A stretch of DNA of 64,000 nucleotides from Polyangium jinanense (lineage in GTDB: Bacteria; Myxococcota; Polyangia; Polyangiales; Polyangiaceae): NCBI RefSeq assembly GCF_028435365.1, contig NZ_JAGTJJ010000001.1, positions 124,001-188,000 of the forward strand. Reading direction: 5' to 3'. Position 1 is the first letter of the stretch. Every line of letters starts with the position of its first letter. The notes under the pieces were generated by a model. It ran no database searches. It was given only the letters and a program-made list of their open reading frames with translations, and was not told where the DNA came from. This document shows, piece after piece, positions 59,698-64,000 of the stretch. Both the position numbers and the translations under genes were made by a program.

Positions 59698-62600
59698 ATG
59701 CGCGCGTCCTCCCTTTCATCGATCGGAATCTTGTACCTCCTCGGCGCCACGGCGTGCGGAGAGCGGGGCGGTGCCCCCGAGGAGCGCCCTCGCGACGTGG
59801 AGGCGCGCCCGAGCCCCGCGACGGCCGAGATGCCGATCGCGCTCCGTGCAGCGGCCATCGCAGCGCGGCAGGCCGAGGCGGGGGAGGCGTATCGTTTCGC
59901 CCGGGCAGAGCCGAGGCGACCGTTCCGCGCGGACAATCCGGCGCAAGGGTTCGTCGCCGAAATGGATGCGGCATCCGTTCGGATCGAGCGCTCGACGGGC
60001 GGCGGTGAGGCATTTCAGGTCTCCATGGCCTTCGCGGGTTTCGGCTGCGAAGGCGACCTCCGCGCACCGGCTCCCGCCGAGCCCACGGCCACGGGCAACC
60101 GCACGGAATACCGGCGCGGGAACGTGACGGAATGGTACGTGAACGGCCCGCTCGGGATCGAGCAGGGCTTCGACGTCGCGAAGGCGCCGGGCTGCAAGGG
60201 CGGACTCTCGTTCGAGATGGCCGTGTCGGGCGGGCTCGCGGCGACGATCGCGAAAGGCGGCGAGGCGATCGATCTCGTCGATGACGAAGGCCTCGCGCGG
60301 CTTCGGTACGGCGAGCTGTACGTCGCCGACGCGACGGGCAAACCCGTGCCGTCTTCGCTCGGCGTGCGCGGCGGGCGCATCACGATCCATGTCGACGACG
60401 CGGGCGCCGCGTATCCGCTCCACGTCGATCCGCTCGTCGCCATTCCGCGCTTCCGGCTCGTCGCCTCCGATGCGCAGGCGTCGGACTATTTCGGCAGCGG
60501 CGTGGCGATCGACGGCGACACCGCCCTCATCGGCGCCGACGGGGACAGTTATGCCGGCGGCACGGACGCCGGATCGGCTTACGTGTTCATCCGCAATGGC
60601 CTCACGTGGACCCAGCAGGCGAAGCTCGTCGTGCCGGGCGCGGCCCAGAACGACTTCGTCGGCTCGTCTGTCGCGCTCGACGGCGACACGGCGCTCGTCG
60701 GGGCCCGGGGCGACGATACCGCGGCCGGCGCGGACGCGGGCGCGGCCTACGTCTTCGTCCGCAATGGCACGTCATGGTCGCTCCAGGCGCAGCTCGTCGC
60801 GTCCGACGCGGCGACGGGCGACGGGTTCGGCCTGTCGGTCGCGCTCGACGGCGACACGGCCGTCGTCGGCGCCGATCTCGACGACACCGCGACCGGCGTG
60901 GATTCGGGCTCGGCCTACGTCTTCGTCCGGAGCGGCACCACGTGGACGCAGCAGGCCCAGCTCCTGCCGAGCAGCGGGGTCGCGGGCGGGGTGTTCGGCC
61001 GGTCCGTCGCGGTCGAGGCCGACACGGCGCTCGTCGGCTCGCCGCACGGGACCGCGGCGGGCCGGGTGTACGCCTATGTCCGGACCGGCGCCACGTGGAC
61101 GCAACAAGCCTCGATGGGCCCGTCGGACGGCGCGTCGGACGACCGGTTCGGCAGCGCGGTCGCCTTGAGCGGCGACGCGGCGCTCATCGGCTGCCCCTAC
61201 GACAACGCGGCGTTCGGGCTCGACGTCGGAGCGGCGTACGTGTTCACGCGAAGCGTGAATACGTGGACCCAGCAAGCCAAGCTCGTGGCGGGCAACGCCG
61301 TGGAGAACATGATCTTCGGCAACGCCGTCGCAATCCGCGGCGACCGGGCCGTCGTCGGCGCGTACCGCGCCGCGCCCCTGGGCAACACGGCCGTCGGCGC
61401 CGCGTACGTGTTCGTGCGCAGCGGCAATACCTGGTCGCAGCTCACGCAGATCGACGGGCCGAACGGCCTCGGGTTGTTCGGGTACAGCGTCTCGATGAGC
61501 GGCAATCACTTCCTCGTCGGGGCGGTCACCGAGTCTTTCGACGCGAAGGGGGACGCGGGCGCGGCGTATGTGTTCGAGCTCTTCGAAGCGCTCCCGAACG
61601 GCGCGGCCTGCAATGTCGCGGAGGAGTGCACGAGCGGCTTCTGCATCGACGGCGTGTGCTGCAACAGCGCCTGCGGCTCCGGCGTCTCGACCGATTGCCA
61701 GGCGTGCAGCGTGGCCCAGGGCGCCGCGATGAACGGCACGTGTGGCCCTGCGGTGAGCGGAACCGTGTGCCGCGCGGCGAACGGCGGCTGTGACGTCGCG
61801 GAGACGTGCAATGGCTCCTCGACGAGCTGCCCGTCCAACAAATACATGGCCGCCGGAACGATCTGCCGCGGCGCGGCGGGCGCCTGCGACGTGACGGAGA
61901 TGTGCCCCGGGAACAGTGCGGCCTGCCCCGCCGACGTGATCGCCCCGGCGGGGACGTCGTGCCGCCCGTCCGAGGGCGCCTGCGACGAGGCCGAGTTCTG
62001 CACGGGGTCCGGCGTGGTTTGTCCCGACGACGTCTTCAAGCCGGCCGGCACGACCTGCCGCGCCCAGGCGGGCGTCTGCGACGTGGCCGAGAGCTGTACC
62101 GGCGACGCGGCGGCTTGCCCGACGGACGCGCTCAAGCCGGCCGGCACGAGCTGCCGCGCCGCCGCGGGCGCCTGCGACGTGGCCGAGAGCTGCACCGGGA
62201 GCAGCGTCGCCTGCCCTGCCAATACGTACCTCCCGTCGGGCACCACCTGCCGCGCGCCTGTGGGCGCCTGTGACGTGGCCGAAGTTTGTCCCGGCAACGC
62301 AGCCGTTTGCCCGGGCGACACGTTCGTCGCCGCCGGGACCACCTGCCGCGCGTCGGTGGGCGCCTGCGACGTGGCCGAGGTTTGCCCCGGCAATACAGCC
62401 GCATGCCCCAGCGACGTCCTCGTACCCGCTGGCACGACGTGCCGCGCGGCGGCGGGGGTCTGCGACATCGCCGAGGCGTGTACGGGCGCGAGCGGCGCGT
62501 GTCCAGGCGACGTCCTCCAGGGTCCCATGGTGGTGTGCCGACCCGCGGCCGGCCCTTGTGACGTCGCGGAATCGTGTGACGGCGCGAATGTCGCCTGTCC

Positions 62601-63270
62601 GCTCGATTTCGTGGCCGACGTCATGACGGTCTGCCGCCCTGCGGCCGGGCCCTGTGACGTGCCAGAGAAATGCGACGGGGTCGGCAAGGGCTGCACGGCG
62701 GACGTGATCGCCGACACGACGGTCACGTGCAGGCCGGCGGCGGATGTGTGTGACGTGCCGGAGAAATGCACGGGCGTGTCGACCACGTGCCCGCTCGACA
62801 TGACGTTCCCTGACGGGACGGCGTGCAACAACGGGGTTTGCCTCGAAGGCGAATGCACGGACGGCACCGGAGGCGCGGGCGGCAATGGTGGCACAGGCGG
62901 TAGCGGCGGCGCAGGAGGCAGCGGCGGCGCAGGTGGCGGCGGTGGCGCGGGCGGTATGGGTGGCACAGGCGGCAGTGGCGGCGCTGGCGGTAGCGGCGGC
63001 GCTGGCGGTAGCGGCGGCGCTGGCGGTAGCGGCGGCGCTGGCGGCACCGGCGGCGCTGGCGGTAGCGGCGGCGCGGGCGGTAGCGGTGGCGCGGGCGGCA
63101 CCGGCGGCGCGGGCGGCACCGGCGGCTCCGATACCGTCGATCCCGCAGCAGACGACGCCTGCGGCTGCCGCATGGTCGGCGCACCTCCCACGCCCACGCC
63201 TCTCGCCCTGCTCTCGCTCCTCCTCACCGCGGCAGCGCGTCCCTTCCGGCGACGCCGCTCCCGGTCCTAA
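59698..63270 (+). CDS. Surface protein: beta-propeller, disintegrin-like repeats, Gly/Ser linker, MYXO-CTERM-like tail
   Basis: 1190 residues. An N-terminal signal (LYLLGATACGERG, possibly lipidated) is followed by a ~200-residue beta domain and then about seven ~55-residue propeller blades (residues ~255-640) with the pattern F-G-x-S-V-A-L-D-G-D-T-A-L-V-G-A...A-Y-V-F-V-R. Residues 691-1042 are eleven 32-residue repeats, each C-R-x5-C-D-x-x-E-x-C-x-G-x4-C-P, matching the second half of ADAM-type disintegrin domains. A GGSGGAGG linker (~1056-1144) leads to DDACGCRMVG, a hydrophobic helix and RRRRSRS, like MYXO-CTERM sorting signals. Surface display or release and a role in adhesion are inferred. 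Confidence 0.9.
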   Translation: MRASSLSSIGILYLLGATACGERGGAPEERPRDVEARPSPATAEMPIALRAAAIAARQAEAGEAYRFARAEPRRPFRADNPAQGFVAEMDAASVRIERSTGGGEAFQVSMAFAGFGCEGDLRAPAPAEPTATGNRTEYRRGNVTEWYVNGPLGIEQGFDVAKAPGCKGGLSFEMAVSGGLAATIAKGGEAIDLVDDEGLARLRYGELYVADATGKPVPSSLGVRGGRITIHVDDAGAAYPLHVDPLVAIPRFRLVASDAQASDYFGSGVAIDGDTALIGADGDSYAGGTDAGSAYVFIRNGLTWTQQAKLVVPGAAQNDFVGSSVALDGDTALVGARGDDTAAGADAGAAYVFVRNGTSWSLQAQLVASDAATGDGFGLSVALDGDTAVVGADLDDTATGVDSGSAYVFVRSGTTWTQQAQLLPSSGVAGGVFGRSVAVEADTALVGSPHGTAAGRVYAYVRTGATWTQQASMGPSDGASDDRFGSAVALSGDAALIGCPYDNAAFGLDVGAAYVFTRSVNTWTQQAKLVAGNAVENMIFGNAVAIRGDRAVVGAYRAAPLGNTAVGAAYVFVRSGNTWSQLTQIDGPNGLGLFGYSVSMSGNHFLVGAVTESFDAKGDAGAAYVFELFEALPNGAACNVAEECTSGFCIDGVCCNSACGSGVSTDCQACSVAQGAAMNGTCGPAVSGTVCRAANGGCDVAETCNGSSTSCPSNKYMAAGTICRGAAGACDVTEMCPGNSAACPADVIAPAGTSCRPSEGACDEAEFCTGSGVVCPDDVFKPAGTTCRAQAGVCDVAESCTGDAAACPTDALKPAGTSCRAAAGACDVAESCTGSSVACPANTYLPSGTTCRAPVGACDVAEVCPGNAAVCPGDTFVAAGTTCRASVGACDVAEVCPGNTAACPSDVLVPAGTTCRAAAGVCDIAEACTGASGACPGDVLQGPMVVCRPAAGPCDVAESCDGANVACPLDFVADVMTVCRPAAGPCDVPEKCDGVGKGCTADVIADTTVTCRPAADVCDVPEKCTGVSTTCPLDMTFPDGTACNNGVCLEGECTDGTGGAGGNGGTGGSGGAGGSGGAGGGGGAGGMGGTGGSGGAGGSGGAGGSGGAGGSGGAGGTGGAGGSGGAGGSGGAGGTGGAGGTGGSDTVDPAADDACGCRMVGAPPTPTPLALLSLLLTAAARPFRRRRSRS
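61768..62823 (+). repeat. Eleven tandem 96-bp disintegrin-like coding repeats
   Basis: Eleven head-to-tail 96-bp units inside the surface protein gene, each encoding 32 residues with four cysteines in constant positions (1, 8, 14, 21). The middle units 4-7 are most alike at protein level; the last three vary in the inter-Cys loops. The array could expand or contract by recombination. Confidence 0.88.
62865..63129 (+). repeat. GGCGGNAGCGGC-type tandem repeat coding for the Gly/Ser/Ala linker
   Basis: A run of near-identical 9- to 12-bp units encodes the G-G-S-G-G-A-G-G linker before the C-terminal sorting signal. Units GGCGGTAGCGGCGGCGCT recur almost identically around 62980-63070, indicating recent expansion. 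Confidence 0.85.
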
Positions 63271-63655
63271 CGAATCCGCTCCCGCAGATCCGGCCGCGTC
63301 CGCGGATCCTTGAAGGTCACGTTGCTTGTCGAATACGCGGTCGACACGCCGCCGAGAACGCTCGAAACGGGCAAGAGCAGGACGAGCCCGGTGAAACCCA
63401 CCACCGAGAGCGCGGTCTGCGTGCCCTTCTCCTCGGCGAACGGCGTACCGATGGCGCCCGTCAGCATGAGGGCGCCGCCCGCGATGATTGTCGCGAGAAA
63501 AGGCTGTTGCACCGCAGCGAGAGCGGCGCGTCGGACTCGATGTGCACGAAGGCCTCGGCCGTTGGCGTGGGGCGCGGATCGGGCGCGTCTTCCCCGCGAA
63601 CGATTGGGCTCCCGAGGAGAAACGCGAAGCCGAGGAGGAGGGAGGGCAAACGCAT
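63267..63655 (-). pseudogene. Probable frameshifted and shortened small membrane protein gene
   Basis: Two frames on the minus strand appear to be parts of one gene. The upstream frame (63655 down to 63461) encodes a signal peptide (MRLPSLLLGFAFLLGSPIVR) then EAFVHIESDAPLSLR, after which it diverges into an Arg/Ser-rich tail. The overlapping frame (63512 down to 63267, GTG at best) begins without a signal and encodes two membrane helices (FLATIIAGGALMLTGAIGTP; LSVVGFTGLVLLLPVSSVL) and a polar end. Together they look like a secreted protein that lost its middle part and frame near 63512. Alternatively these are two small genes, or a sequencing error. Confidence 0.5.
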
Positions 63656-63695
63656 GGAGGCCCGGAGGCCTCCATTCTACATGGCGGCGAAAGAG

Positions 63696-64000
63696 TCAGT
63701 CGATCGAAGGCTTCACGCCGAGCTCTTGCAGGACGTTGTCCGCCCCCTCGACGTCCATCACCCAGAGCACGTACCGCAGGTCGACGTGGATCGTCCGCGT
63801 GATTTCCGGCAGGAAGATCACGTCCGAAGCCATCGCCTCGTAATTGCCGTCGAACGCGAGGCCCACGAGCTCGCCCTTTCCATTCAGCGTCGGCGAACCG
63901 GAGTTGCCGCCCGTGATGTCGAGGTCGCTCAGGAAATCCACCGGCACCTCGCCGAGCGCCGCGTCCGCGTAGGGCCCGAACTTCTTCGCCTTCGCCGCCG
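63696..64000 (-). CDS. S46-family serine dipeptidyl-peptidase, C-terminal fragment
   Basis: The last ~100 codons of a gene entering from the right edge. The segment DFLSDLDITGGNSGSPTLNG carries the catalytic Ser in the T-G-G-N-S-G-S-P motif, followed by GELVGLAFDGNYEAM, FLPEITRTIHVDLRYVLWVM and a final ELGVKP, which match the C-terminal end of DPP7/DPP11-type S46 peptidases. These periplasmic or surface enzymes remove N-terminal dipeptides in amino-acid nutrition. The His/Asp part of the triad lies outside the window. Confidence 0.9.
   Translation of the reverse strand, partial: AAKAKKFGPYADAALGEVPVDFLSDLDITGGNSGSPTLNGKGELVGLAFDGNYEAMASDVIFLPEITRTIHVDLRYVLWVMDVEGADNVLQELGVKPSID

Noticed and set aside
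61768..62823. Regular 96-bp periodicity as a CRISPR-like array
   Set aside because: The repeats are in frame, coding, and without unique spacers; they are protein repeats.

Overview
The window looks like part of a myxobacterial chromosome, most likely Polyangiales (Polyangium/Sorangium relatives). The support is very high G+C, many glycine-rich lipoproteins, a MYXO-CTERM-like C-terminus, a Ser/Thr protein kinase, DUF1552/DUF1592 secreted proteins, a large chemosensory operon and alternative complex III. This placement is inferred from gene content, not from a marker gene. No rRNA, tRNA, CRISPR array or insertion-sequence transposase was recognised.

Layout. 1-5786 (minus): alternative complex III, actA-actB-actC-actD and the first 45 codons of actE, tightly packed and respiratory. 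5991-13988: gnd, a Cys-rich lipoprotein, an AcpH-like protein, two hypothetical genes, a STAS-like protein, two tandem XRE regulators that share a candidate operator, and a PLC-X-like lipoprotein. 14043-22633: MFS exporter, alpha-glucan phosphorylase, DsbA-like protein, an L,D-transpeptidase with a low-complexity insert in its catalytic domain, a zinc-ribbon membrane protein and a DUF1552 protein. 22630-31977: DUF1592 lipoprotein, outer-membrane barrel, two lipoproteins, a PAS-STAS protein, then a kinase/TPR/lipoprotein trio. 32064-32951: short-chain dehydrogenase.

32959-38486 is the most unusual part. Two ~320-bp copies of a complex hairpin-rich repeat lie in inverted orientation around two genes. 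One encodes a polytopic membrane protein whose C-terminal domain resembles a sigma-54 activator AAA+ domain stripped of its ATPase and GAFTGA motifs. The other encodes a UvrA-like duplicated ABC ATPase of actinobacterial/self-resistance type.

38494-49752 is a chemosensory locus: a divergent response regulator-PAS-histidine kinase, then cheY-like, cheA, cheW, an exceptionally long soluble chemoreceptor, a HEAT-repeat protein, cheR and cheB. Most of these reading frames overlap, which implies translational coupling. 49749-51664: NodB-type deacetylase and family 2 glycosyltransferase (surface polysaccharide). 51744-59607: SSUH2-like zinc-finger protein, a hypothetical protein paired with a SleB-like hydrolase, a flavin monooxygenase, and a membrane protein coupled to a protein with an HExxH motif. 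59698-63270: a 1190-residue surface protein with a beta-propeller, 11 disintegrin-like repeats, a Gly/Ser linker and a MYXO-CTERM-like tail. 63267-64000: a probable gene remnant and the C-terminus of an S46 peptidase.

Start sites were moved inward from many long open frames, because at this G+C content upstream and antisense frames stay open by chance. No database search was possible, so family names rest on motifs recognised by eye.
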